A stretch of DNA of 11,594 bases from CAYSHJ01 sp964589725 (GCA_964589725.1 CAZPUJ010000580.1:1-11594), one strand, 5' to 3'. Numbered from the stretch's first letter, positions 1 through 7,087 are shown. Notes: generated by a model not told the origin, from the sequence alone. Numbers and translations are program-made.

Positions 1-674
1 AAGAATCGTTTCGGCTGCATCAGGCCATCTACCGCATCGAGCCGGAAATCTTTCAGCGCCGGTTGGACGAACTGACTGACCTGCTGGAGGTCCGCAAACT
101 CGTCGGCCAACCGGTGCGCGAGCTGTCGCTGGGCGAACGCATGCGCATGGAGCTCATCGCCGCGCTGCTGCACAGTCCCGATTTGCTGCTCTTGGACGAG
201 CCGACCATCGGGCTGGATGTTGTCTCACAACGCAAGGTGCAAGAGTTTCTGAAGCACTACCAGCGCGAACGACACATCACCGTGCTCTTGACCAGTCACT
301 ACATGAAGGACGTCGAAGCCTTGTGCGAGCGAGCGATCATCATCAATCAGGGAGTCATCCGCCACGACGGTCCCTTAGCCTCGATTGTGGGCCGCTTCAG
401 CGACTACAAGATCGTCGAGCTGCATTTCGCCGGCGAGTTGCCTTCAGCGAGTGAGCTGGAACGCTTCGGGGCTGTCTTCGACATCAAGGCGCCGCGTCTC
501 AAAATCCGAGTCCCCCGCGCCGCGGTCGCTCAAACGCTGTCGACCTTGCTCAGCCGCTTCGAGATCGAAGACGTCAGCGTTCAGGACCGCCCCCTCGAAG
601 AAGTCATCGCCGAAGTGTTTCAGCAACACACGACCATGTCTTCTCCCTCTTCCATTGGGAGCGCGCCGGGGTGA
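1..674 (+). CDS. ABC transporter ATP-binding protein, 5'-truncated by window edge
   Basis: The reading frame is open from base 3 and gives 223 residues before TGA at 672-674; the N-terminus with Walker A lies upstream of the window. Visible motifs, in order, are the ABC signature LSLGE followed by RMRMELIAALLHSP, Walker B LLLLDEP, D-loop GLD and the switch histidine in LLTSHYM. The wording (FRLHQAIYRIEP, MKDVEALCERAIIINQG) matches my memory of the COG4586-type ATPases, which normally work with two ABC-2-like permeases (COG4587/COG3694) in an uncharacterised export or lipid-related system. No permease follows here, so partners should be upstream or elsewhere. The family core seems to end near EVIAEVFQQHTT; the last residues (SSPSSIGSAPG) and the stop are encoded by a palindromic repeat, so the native C-terminus was probably altered. 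Family length is about 320-330 aa, so roughly a third is missing. ATPase identity is firm; substrate unknown. Confidence 0.93.
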   Translation, partial: ESFRLHQAIYRIEPEIFQRRLDELTDLLEVRKLVGQPVRELSLGERMRMELIAALLHSPDLLLLDEPTIGLDVVSQRKVQEFLKHYQRERHITVLLTSHYMKDVEALCERAIIINQGVIRHDGPLASIVGRFSDYKIVELHFAGELPSASELERFGAVFDIKAPRLKIRVPRAAVAQTLSTLLSRFEIEDVSVQDRPLEEVIAEVFQQHTTMSSPSSIGSAPG

Positions 675-680
675 GGGAGA
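642..680. repeat. Degenerate palindromic repeat (CCCTCTCC family) over the ABC gene stop
   Basis: Outer arms TCTCCCTC (642-649) and GAGGGAGA (673-680) are perfect inverted repeats of 8 bp. The inside resembles the same family seen at 1196-1335 (CCCTCT, GGGAG, GGGTGAGGG elements) but is degraded. It holds the last codons and TGA stop of the ABC gene. It could act as a weak hairpin terminator, but there is no T-tract. Confidence 0.6.
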
Positions 681-1091
681 CCAAGCGTCGGCGCTGGTGC
701 GATTGTTCCGGCCGCGCGATTCAAACCGATGGATGGCGCGCTGCACATTGTGGCGTGTGCAGCGAACATCGCGGTTTCAAGCGATCTCGCTGTCTTGCCA
801 ATGCTCGCAGTCGTCCGGGCGGTCGGAGTTCTGAGCAAGTTGTGGACAGCGTTTTGCCGTTTGTATGGAAGACGGCAGGGAACGTTTTCTCATCAAGGTG
901 CGAGTGATCGTCGATCGTCAAGCCTTCCGAATTTCCAAGAATTCGGAAGAGGACGGTTGTGAGACATGACGACCGCGCGCTAATCCGTGCCGACAGCCTA
1001 GCCCCAGTTTGTCGTCCCGACTTCAGCCGGTGCAGTCTTGCGAACCATCGCGAAAGCCACCATCTGAACGCGGGACTATTAACTCAGTCCC
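681..1091. other. Intergenic stretch without a supported gene
   Basis: About 410 bases between the ABC gene and the ribosome binding site of the RTX gene. Short open frames exist on both strands (for example 729-962 plus and 721-921 minus), but they overlap one another, lack convincing ribosome binding sites and show no recognisable protein motif. The only clear structure is the hairpin at 924-949. I see no confident sigma-70-type promoter, although the RTX gene promoter should lie here. Confidence 0.6.
924..949. repeat. Perfect 10-bp inverted repeat (hairpin), possible operator or terminator
   Basis: CTTCCGAATT (924-933) is followed by a six-base loop TCCAAG and the exact reverse complement AATTCGGAAG (940-949). 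It lies about 150 bases before the RTX gene and 250 bases after the ABC gene. No T-run follows on the plus strand, so a classical intrinsic terminator is not supported. A protein-binding palindrome or a structured 5' leader of the RTX transcript is equally possible. Confidence 0.55.
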
Positions 1092-1096
1092 AAGGA
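1092..1096 (+). promoter_or_regulatory. Ribosome binding site of the RTX gene (AAGGA)
   Basis: AAGGA lies 7 bases before ATG at 1104 and only 4 bases before the in-frame GTG at 1101. The spacing favours ATG 1104 as the start of the LEPR/RTX protein. Confidence 0.6.
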
Positions 1097-1103
1097 ACAG
1101 GTG

Positions 1104-4100
1104 ATGACTTTCAAGTCTTGGTTGGCATCGTTGCGCGCGCGTTGTTCCGATCGTACCGGCTGTGCTCATCGTGGCAGTCGTCTGGCCGTCTCACTCCCTC
1201 TCCCCCTGGGAGAGGGTCAGGGTGCAAGTCGAGAAGCGAGTGATGCTCATTCGCGCGGCGACTCGGCCATCGCAGGTCGACTGGCGGCTGCATCCCTCAC
1301 CCGCCCTTCGGGCACCCTCTCCCAGGGGGAGAGGGGACGTCGCCGTGGTTCATGGAGCGCTCAGCAAGTCGAGTTGCTCGAACCTCGTCTGGTGCTGTCG
1401 GTCTCCGCATTGCTCACCGGGTCGGTGGCCACGGGGATGACGCTCGACATCGCCGCCGATGGGCCGGACACGATCATTGTTCGAGCCAACGTCAGCGGGC
1501 AGCTTGAAGTGCTCGATCAGAACGGTCTCCTGCCGAACACTCCCGCCGTGGATGCGTCAGAGGTGACGGCGATCCTGATCACCGGCAGCGACAGCGACAA
1601 CGTCATCGACTTGAGCGGAGTGACGGCGGCGCAGTTCTCCGCATTGACCAGCATTCAAGTCAGCGGGGGCGATGGCGATGATCGCATCACCGGCTCGGCG
1701 GACTTAGCCAACTCACTGAATGGCAGCGACGGCGCGGACACGCTATTCGGACAAGCGGGCAACGACACGCTCAGCGGCGGCAACGGCGCCGATTCGATTC
1801 TCGGCGGCGTTGGCAACGACAGCCTGCTCGGCGGTGATGGAAACGACACGATTGCAGCGGCGGATGGCAACGACACCGTTCTGGCGGGCAACGGCTCGGA
1901 CACGGTCGATGCCGGGAATGGCATCGACAGCGTCGACGGGAATAACGGCGAAGATTCACTGCTCGGCGGCGCGGGGACCGACACGCTCAACGGCGATGGC
2001 GGCTCGGACACGATTTCCGGCGGCGACGGCAATGATTTGATCTTCGGCGGCGAGTTCAACGACAGCCTGCTGGGAGATTCCGGCCGCGACACGATTGACG
2101 CTCAAGCGGGTAATGACACGGTCGATGGCGGCGCGGACGACGACTCGCTGCTAGGTGGCGACGGCCGCGATTCGCTGAACGCCAACGCGGGCAACGACAC
2201 GCTCAACGGCCAAGGCGACAACGATACGCTCAGCGGTGATGACGGCAATGATTTGCTGCTGGGTGGGTCGGGCAACGACGATCTGAACGGGGTGGCGGAT
2301 GATGATACGCTCAATGGTCAAGCCGGCGACGACACTCTGGTTGGCGGCGGCGGACGGGATAACCTCAACGGTGGTGACGGTGCCGATGTTCTCCAGAGTA
2401 TCGTGCAGCAAGTCGCGATTGATGACATCGTGGTGAGCTCGGAAGGGAATATGGGTACGCAGACGGTGACGTTCACCGTCCGATTGGCGTTCGCTCCGGC
2501 CACCAGCGTGTACGTGGATTATGCGACCGCCGATGGGACGGCGACTGTGGGAAGTGACTATGACGCCGCGCGAGGCACACTCATCTTTGCCCCGAGCGTT
2601 CAATCTCAGACAATCTCCGTCGCCATTCGCGGTGATACTGTCATTGAACCGGACGAGACTCTGTTCCTGAATCTGAGCAACGCTGTCGGAGCTTCCATCA
2701 CCGACAGTCAGGCCTCGGCGGTGATCGCCGACGACGATGAGAATGGGACTTTCTCTTCTACGCTGCTTAATTTTGATGGCCAGAGTTATACAGGAGTGGC
2801 TCCGCCTGACACGGTCGGTGATGTTGGCCTCGCTCACTATGTGCAGCTCGTCAACAGCCGGAACGGCGCCCAAGTCGCGATCTATGACAAAGCGACCGGC
2901 AACATTATTGGCAGTCCTTTTCCGATGAGCACTCTCGCTCCCAATCCGGCAGCCGCCGATGGGTTGGGTGACGGAGTTGTGGTCTACGACCATCTGGCCG
3001 ATTGCTGGGTCTTGATGGAATTTTCGGCGACCAACAACGATATTTATATCTACTTATCACGCACCAGTACTCCGACGAACAACTCGGCCGACTGGCGGTT
3101 CTACTCATTCAGCGCGCCGAACTTTCCGGACTATCCGAAGATCTCAGTTTGGCACGACGCCTACTTCATCGGGACGAATGAACCCGGTGCGGCGGTACGA
3201 GCGGAAACGGGCTATGCGTTGGACCGCAGCGCGATGCTCGCGGGAAACGGCGGTGTCCTCACTCCCATTCGGCTGACAATTCCGCCACGCCCCAATTGGC
3301 GGCGACTGCAAATCATGCCCGCCGATTTGGATGGTCCTCAGGCGCCGGCCGGCACTCCCGGAATGTTCGTGCGTCAGAATGATGACGAGATCACGAATCC
3401 AGGCGCAGCCGATCCGAATGTCGATTTCCTGGAGGTCTTCGAATTCCGCGCTGACTTCACCACGCCGACAAACTCATCGTTCGTGCAAGTCGCAACGATC
3501 CCCATTTCAGATTTCGACTACAACCTCAACAACTTCCAGCGCGACACCATTCCACAGCCTGGTACGACGCAGCAGTTGGACGCGTTGCCGCATTACATCA
3601 TGTGGCGATTGCAGTATCGCAACTTTGGCAGCTATGAAACGCTTGTCGCCAACTTCACTCACGATGCGGATGTTGATCATGCGGACGTCCGGTGGTTTGA
3701 ACTGCGACGAAGCACGGGAGGTGCGTGGGCACTGAATCAAGAGGGCGACCTGGATACGGACTCGCAACACCGTTGGATGGCCAGCGCCGCGATGGACGCA
3801 CACGGCAACATCGCGGTGGGCTACAGCCTAAGCAGCACGACAACACTGCCTGAAGTCCGCTACACGGGGCGACTCGGTACAGACCCGCTGGGAACAATGC
3901 CGTTCGGTGAAACGGTGGTGGTGAGTGGAATCAGCCCACAACTCGCGGTTCGCTGGGGTGATTACTCTGCATTGAGTGTGGACCCTGTGAACGACCGCAC
4001 GTTCTGGTACACGCAAATGTACGCTGGTGCCAATGGTCGCTGGCAGACGCGCATTGCGGCTTTCACGTTCGGCACGGCCGGAGTTCCCGCAGCCGCACCC

Positions 4101-5480
4101 GGCGTGTCTTTGCTGGATGCTGGCGACACCTTGAGCGGCGGTTCGGGTGACGACATCCACAACGGTGCCAGTGGCAATGACTTCATCAATGGAGCGTTAG
4201 GGAACGACTTAATCTTTGCCGGAGATGGTAACGATTCCGTACTTGGCGGTAGCGGGAGCGACACAATCCACGGCGAGGCGGGCAACGACACGCTCAATGG
4301 CCAAGGTGGAAATGATTCGCTCAACGGGGGCGACGGTGACGATCAGTTCGTGTGGCAAGGGGACGGATCGGGCAAGGACACCGTCACCAGTGCGTCGGGA
4401 GCCGACACCGCGGTCATCAGCGGCAACGCGGCGAGCAATCTCTTCGTGCTCGGACAGGATGCTCTCGGCCGGCTGACGGTGACGGAAGGGGCTTCGCAGC
4501 TTGTCGTGGAGAACACGGTTCGCAACATCATCGTCAACGGAGGCAATGGCGATGACAACATTACAGTCGGCTCGCTGACGAACGTCGTCGCCTCGGCGCT
4601 GACCATCAACGGCGAAGGTGGCAACGACACGCTCAGTGCGGCGGCAGTCTCGATCGGTGCGGTGCGGATGCGGCTCAGCGGCGATGCTGGCAATGACTCA
4701 CTGACCGGCAGCACGACCAACGACACGCTCGATGGTGGTGACGGCGATGACACTCTGCTGGGAGGGCTCGGCAACGACACGTTGGTCGGCGGCGCGGGGA
4801 TCGACCGCATGAATGGCGAGGCGGGCGACGATTTCCTCGCTGGCGGCGACGACAATGATGTGTTGCGAGGTTTCGACGGCAACGACTCGATCGTCGGAGG
4901 CAACGGCGACGACAGCGTGCTGGCCGGAAACGGCAACGACACGGTCTCCGGTGATGTCGGCGCGGACACGATCAGCGGCGAGGCCGGCAACGATTCGCTG
5001 TCTGGAAACTCGGGGGCCGACACGATCGGCGGTGGCGACGGAGCGGACACGATCGACGGCGGCTCCGAGTCCGATTTGCTGACAGGTGATGGCGGTAACG
5101 ACCTCCTGCGTGGCCGAGACGGCAATGACACGCTCGATGCGGCAGATGGCGACGACACGGTCATCGCCGGCGATGGAGATGACTCTGTGCTCGGCGGAAA
5201 TGGCAACGACGCCATCAACGGCGGCGACGGCAACGACACGCTCAACGGCGGAGCGGGTCGCGACTCGATCTTGGGCGGCGATGGCAACGACGTGTTGCTG
5301 GGCGGTGCCGACGCCGACACATGTCTCGGTGGAGACGGCGATGACACCATCAATGGGCAAGGCAGCACCGACCTGCTGGCCGGCAACGAAGGCAACGACG
5401 TCATCTCGGACGCGACGGCCGTCATCAACGAAGCATTCACGTTTTCAGCCGCGGTGCTGTCGGCACTGGAGGCGTCGTAG
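1104..5480 (+). CDS. Giant LEPR-motif protein with RTX repeats, Calx-beta and propeller-like domains
   Basis: 1458 residues from ATG 1104. The basic N-terminus (MTFKSWLASLRAR) and the motif LLEPRLVLS (residues about 91-99) mark the planctomycete LEPR-XLL type of secreted or surface proteins. Residues 188-432 are RTX nonapeptides (GGxGxDxLx, calcium-binding beta-roll). Residues about 437-547 look like a Calx-beta domain (ATADGTATVGSDY, DTVIEPDETLFLNLS). Residues about 547-1000 form a propeller-like module recognised by PPDTVGDVGLAHYVQLVN, FPDYPKISVW, MWRLQYRNFGSYETL, HRWMASAAMDAHGNIAVGYS and RWGDYSALSVDP. Residues 1008-1080 and 1146-1437 are a second RTX block split by a linker. The tail ends INEAFTFSAAVLSALEAS. 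No catalytic site is evident; adhesion, matrix or calcium-dependent surface roles are inference. Residues about 30-78 derive from palindromic repeats and their spacer, and the TAG stop lies in another repeat. The convergent neighbour is waaA. Confidence 0.92.
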   Translation: MTFKSWLASLRARCSDRTGCAHRGSRLAVSLPLPLGEGQGASREASDAHSRGDSAIAGRLAAASLTRPSGTLSQGERGRRRGSWSAQQVELLEPRLVLSVSALLTGSVATGMTLDIAADGPDTIIVRANVSGQLEVLDQNGLLPNTPAVDASEVTAILITGSDSDNVIDLSGVTAAQFSALTSIQVSGGDGDDRITGSADLANSLNGSDGADTLFGQAGNDTLSGGNGADSILGGVGNDSLLGGDGNDTIAAADGNDTVLAGNGSDTVDAGNGIDSVDGNNGEDSLLGGAGTDTLNGDGGSDTISGGDGNDLIFGGEFNDSLLGDSGRDTIDAQAGNDTVDGGADDDSLLGGDGRDSLNANAGNDTLNGQGDNDTLSGDDGNDLLLGGSGNDDLNGVADDDTLNGQAGDDTLVGGGGRDNLNGGDGADVLQSIVQQVAIDDIVVSSEGNMGTQTVTFTVRLAFAPATSVYVDYATADGTATVGSDYDAARGTLIFAPSVQSQTISVAIRGDTVIEPDETLFLNLSNAVGASITDSQASAVIADDDENGTFSSTLLNFDGQSYTGVAPPDTVGDVGLAHYVQLVNSRNGAQVAIYDKATGNIIGSPFPMSTLAPNPAAADGLGDGVVVYDHLADCWVLMEFSATNNDIYIYLSRTSTPTNNSADWRFYSFSAPNFPDYPKISVWHDAYFIGTNEPGAAVRAETGYALDRSAMLAGNGGVLTPIRLTIPPRPNWRRLQIMPADLDGPQAPAGTPGMFVRQNDDEITNPGAADPNVDFLEVFEFRADFTTPTNSSFVQVATIPISDFDYNLNNFQRDTIPQPGTTQQLDALPHYIMWRLQYRNFGSYETLVANFTHDADVDHADVRWFELRRSTGGAWALNQEGDLDTDSQHRWMASAAMDAHGNIAVGYSLSSTTTLPEVRYTGRLGTDPLGTMPFGETVVVSGISPQLAVRWGDYSALSVDPVNDRTFWYTQMYAGANGRWQTRIAAFTFGTAGVPAAAPGVSLLDAGDTLSGGSGDDIHNGASGNDFINGALGNDLIFAGDGNDSVLGGSGSDTIHGEAGNDTLNGQGGNDSLNGGDGDDQFVWQGDGSGKDTVTSASGADTAVISGNAASNLFVLGQDALGRLTVTEGASQLVVENTVRNIIVNGGNGDDNITVGSLTNVVASALTINGEGGNDTLSAAAVSIGAVRMRLSGDAGNDSLTGSTTNDTLDGGDGDDTLLGGLGNDTLVGGAGIDRMNGEAGDDFLAGGDDNDVLRGFDGNDSIVGGNGDDSVLAGNGNDTVSGDVGADTISGEAGNDSLSGNSGADTIGGGDGADTIDGGSESDLLTGDGGNDLLRGRDGNDTLDAADGDDTVIAGDGDDSVLGGNGNDAINGGDGNDTLNGGAGRDSILGGDGNDVLLGGADADTCLGGDGDDTINGQGSTDLLAGNEGNDVISDATAVINEAFTFSAAVLSALEAS
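1196..1335. repeat. Inverted pair of palindromic repeats inside the LEPR gene N-terminus
   Basis: Positions 1196-1216 and 1315-1335 are exact reverse complements of each other (21 bases). Each is itself a hairpin: CCCTCTCCC, three-base loop, GGGAGAGGG. The second copy carries extra family sequence (CCCTCACCCGCCCTTCGGGC) at 1294-1313. The pair encloses about 98 bases and is translated as residues near SLPLPLGEGQG and LTRPSGTLSQGERG, peptides I know as typical read-through of this dispersed repeat. The reading frame is kept, so the gene reads through to the LEPR motif. Confidence 0.8.
1665..2399 (+). repeat. First RTX (GGxGxDxLx) repeat array, coding
   Basis: Roughly 27 degenerate 27-base units encode residues 188-432 of the LEPR protein. 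Typical units read GGNGADSIL, GGDGNDTIA and GGSGNDDLN. These fold into calcium-loaded parallel beta-rolls in characterised RTX proteins. Units are not identical at DNA level (synonymous scatter), so this is an old array rather than a fresh tandem expansion. Confidence 0.9.
4125..5412 (+). repeat. Second RTX repeat block with an internal linker, coding
   Basis: RTX nonapeptides cover residues 1008-1080 and 1146-1437. They are separated by a linker of about 65 residues (QFVWQGDGSGKDTV to VRNIIVNG) that resembles the irregular spacer segments often found between RTX blocks. About 40 units in total. The block lies directly before the C-terminal tail, the usual place in type I-secreted RTX proteins, although a type I system is not present in the window. 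Confidence 0.9.
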
Positions 5481-5557
5481 GTCAGGCTTTCCAGCCTGAC
5501 CCGAACTTGCGCACGGCGTCGTTGGCCCATTGGGTCAGCCTGGAAAGGCTGACCTAC
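5477..5557. repeat. REP/BIME-like double hairpin between convergent genes
   Basis: The left half is GTAG plus hairpin GTCAGGCT-TTCC-AGCCTGAC (5477-5500). The right half is hairpin GTCAGCCT-GGAA-AGGCTGAC plus CTAC (5534-5557). Each stem is a perfect 8 bp. The two arms are inverted copies (22 of 24 bases) and their only differences are a paired G-C to C-G swap within the stem, so pairing is kept. A 33-base core separates them. The TAG of GTAG is the stop codon of the RTX gene. Lying between the RTX gene and waaA, it may also serve as a two-way terminator. Confidence 0.85.
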
Positions 5558-5560
5558 GGA

Positions 5561-5614
5561 ATCAATGAGGCGTTTGTGTTCTCGGCAGGCGTGTTGACGG
5601 CACTGGAAGCGTGA
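5561..5614 (+). pseudogene. Orphan second copy of the RTX protein C-terminal tail
   Basis: These bases translate as INEAFVFSAGVLTALEA followed by TGA, matching the tail of the upstream protein (5424-5474, INEAFTFSAAVLSALEA) at 14 of 17 residues but only 37 of 51 bases. Nine of the 17 codons differ synonymously. It has no start of its own and is out of frame with the upstream gene (offset 2). It looks like the remnant of a paralogous gene end or an ancient tail duplication split off by the repeat insertion. Confidence 0.65.
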
Positions 5615-5633
5615 CCTTGGAGTGCACGACAAA

Positions 5634-7082
5634 TCACGCGGCTTGAGAGGACCGCTTCGCATTCGTTGCTGTGCCCGTTGCTTCCAACGGCAGTGACAAG
5701 AGAAGCTCGATCGTGCGCGACGTCGCGCCTTGCTGAGTCGCGACAAACGTGCGCGCGCGGGAACCAAGTTCGTTGGCGGCGCCGCGATCGCGGAGAAGAT
5801 CGCGCACGGCGAACGTCAACTCGGCCGCCGATCGCACGACGCGCGCGGCTTGTCTCGCAAGAAGCTGTTCGACGATGTCGCGGAAGTTCAGGGTGTTCGG
5901 ACCGAAGAGCACAGCGGCTCCGTAAGCCGCCGGTTCGAGCATATTTTGCCCACCGCGTCGAGTCAGACTCCCGCCCACAAAGGCCACGTCCGCAAGACCC
6001 CAACATGCGCCGAGTTCTCCCAGTGTATCGAGCAACAACACTGGTGGCGTCATGTCCGATTCCCTTGCCCCCAATTTGTGGCCGTCACGCTCCGCGTGAC
6101 GAGCCGAATGGCCACTCGGCGTCAAATCAGCATTCGGCTCATCACTCGGAGCGTGAGGGCTACGTTGCGGCTCCGCCGCGTTAAGGAGTGGGGTCATCTG
6201 CGATCGTCGCCACAGTGGCAACCCGCGCGCCGTGACCAACTGCGCGACCTCCTCAAACCGTTCTTTGTGCCGAGGCACGAGAATCAGCCGCAATTCGGAA
6301 AACTCGACGCGCAGCTCTTGATACGTGTCGAGAGCGAACGATTCCTCCGGGGCTTGCGTACTGCCCGCGATGAAGACTCGTTCGTGAGCTTGCAGGCCGA
6401 AGAATTGACGCAGCTCGAGTGTTCGCAGGTTATCGCGATTCGCCTGTTCGCCGTCGAACTTGATTGAGCCGGTGACATGCAGCCGCTCGCGCGGAGCACC
6501 GAGTGTACGCAACCGTTCGGCGTATTCTTCGTTCTGCACCGCCAGCAGCGAAAACCGTTTGAGTAGGTTCTTCAGCAGCGGTCTGATTCGGCAATAGCCT
6601 CGAAAGCTATGTTCGCTGATTCGTCCGTTGATCAAAGCGAGCGGAATTCCCAGGCGGTCGGCGGCCAGCACGAAGTTGGGCCAGAGTTCCAGCTCGACCA
6701 ATACGATCGCCGACGGACGCACATGTTCAATCGCTCGCCGCACGGCCCAAGAAAAGTCGAGGGGAAAGTAGCAGACTTGATGCTGAGGAAATTCTTTCCG
6801 CGCGACGTCCAGTCCCGTTCGGGTGGTGGTCGTGACGACAAATTCCCATTCCGGTCGCAGCGCGGCCAACTGCCGTAGCATCGGACGAAGTTGCAGCACC
6901 TCACCGACGCTGACCGCGTGAAACCACAAACACGGCTTCGACGAACACCGTTCCGGCAACCGGCCCAGCAGCTTCTCGGCCCAGCCGTCACGATATTTGC
7001 CCAGCACGAATCGGCGGTACAGCAACACCGGCGACAAGACTAACAAGAGGACGACATAAGCGAGATTCAATAGCCAGCGCAT
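5634..7082 (-). CDS. waaA: 3-deoxy-D-manno-octulosonic acid (Kdo) transferase
   Basis: 482 residues from ATG 7082. WaaA (GT30 family, GT-B fold) transfers Kdo from CMP-Kdo to the lipid A precursor at the inner membrane. An N-terminal membrane anchor is visible (residues 3-22). WFHAVSVGE (residues 53-61) carries the expected catalytic glutamate, E61. Further motifs are HVTGSIKFDG (202-211), AGSTQAPEE (239-247), LVPRHKERFEE (268-278), VLLLDTLGEL (348-357) and FVGGSLTRRGGQNMLEPAAYG (split around residue 369-388; GGQN where many family members have GGHN). Residues 296-343 are an extra 48-residue insertion of repeat origin in a variable loop; without it the length is 434, close to the family norm. 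An in-frame GTG at 7103 overlaps the secA stop (GTGA), but ATG 7082 has GAGG five bases upstream and starts at the usual MRWLLNL. Likely co-transcribed with secA. Confidence 0.95.
   Translation of the reverse strand: MRWLLNLAYVVLLLVLSPVLLYRRFVLGKYRDGWAEKLLGRLPERCSSKPCLWFHAVSVGEVLQLRPMLRQLAALRPEWEFVVTTTTRTGLDVARKEFPQHQVCYFPLDFSWAVRRAIEHVRPSAIVLVELELWPNFVLAADRLGIPLALINGRISEHSFRGYCRIRPLLKNLLKRFSLLAVQNEEYAERLRTLGAPRERLHVTGSIKFDGEQANRDNLRTLELRQFFGLQAHERVFIAGSTQAPEESFALDTYQELRVEFSELRLILVPRHKERFEEVAQLVTARGLPLWRRSQMTPLLNAAEPQRSPHAPSDEPNADLTPSGHSARHAERDGHKLGARESDMTPPVLLLDTLGELGACWGLADVAFVGGSLTRRGGQNMLEPAAYGAAVLFGPNTLNFRDIVEQLLARQAARVVRSAAELTFAVRDLLRDRGAANELGSRARTFVATQQGATSRTIELLLSLPLEATGTATNAKRSSQAA
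6054..6197 (-). mobile_element. 48-codon in-frame insertion in waaA flanked by direct repeats
   Basis: Plus-strand GTGGCGTCAT (6044-6053) and GTGGGGTCAT (6188-6197) match at 9 of 10 bases and look like a target duplication. The segment from one to the other is 144 bases, exactly 48 codons, and adds residues 296-343 of WaaA (MTPLLNAAEPQ to GARESD). MTP recurs on both sides (296-298 and 344-346). It contains the BIME-like repeat at 6078-6163 plus a further small hairpin GCGGC-TCC-GCCGC around 6167-6179. Confidence 0.65.
6078..6163. repeat. BIME-like inverted pair of GTAG-hairpins within waaA
   Basis: The left arm (6078-6114) begins GTGG and has hairpin GTCACGC-TCC-GCGTGAC. The right arm (6127-6163) ends in CTAC, that is GTAG on the minus strand, with a less perfect hairpin around ATCACTCGGAGCGTGAG. 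The arms match as inverted copies at 30 of 37 bases. The core is 12 bases. The layout parallels 5477-5557 but with a different sequence family. Confidence 0.75.
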
Positions 7083-7087
7083 CCGTG

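Noticed and set aside
1185..1346. GCCGT on both sides of the inverted repeat pair as a target duplication
   Set aside because: Only five bases, and the distance (157) is not a multiple of three, so it does not explain the kept reading frame; chance is likely.
1665..2399. Regular repeats that could suggest a CRISPR array or minisatellite
   Set aside because: The period is 27 bases in frame, there are no unique spacers of constant length, and the units encode RTX nonapeptides with synonymous scatter.
2151..2993. A 280-codon minus-strand open frame opposite the first RTX block and Calx-beta domain
   Set aside because: Shadow frame; its 3' part is repetitive only because the RTX array is, and no domain or ribosome binding site is seen.
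4343..5767. A 474-codon minus-strand open frame rich in Ser/Pro opposite the second RTX block
   Set aside because: Its low-complexity SLPSPP pattern is the reverse complement of the RTX repeats. It also runs through the double-hairpin repeat at 5477-5557 and into the end of waaA.
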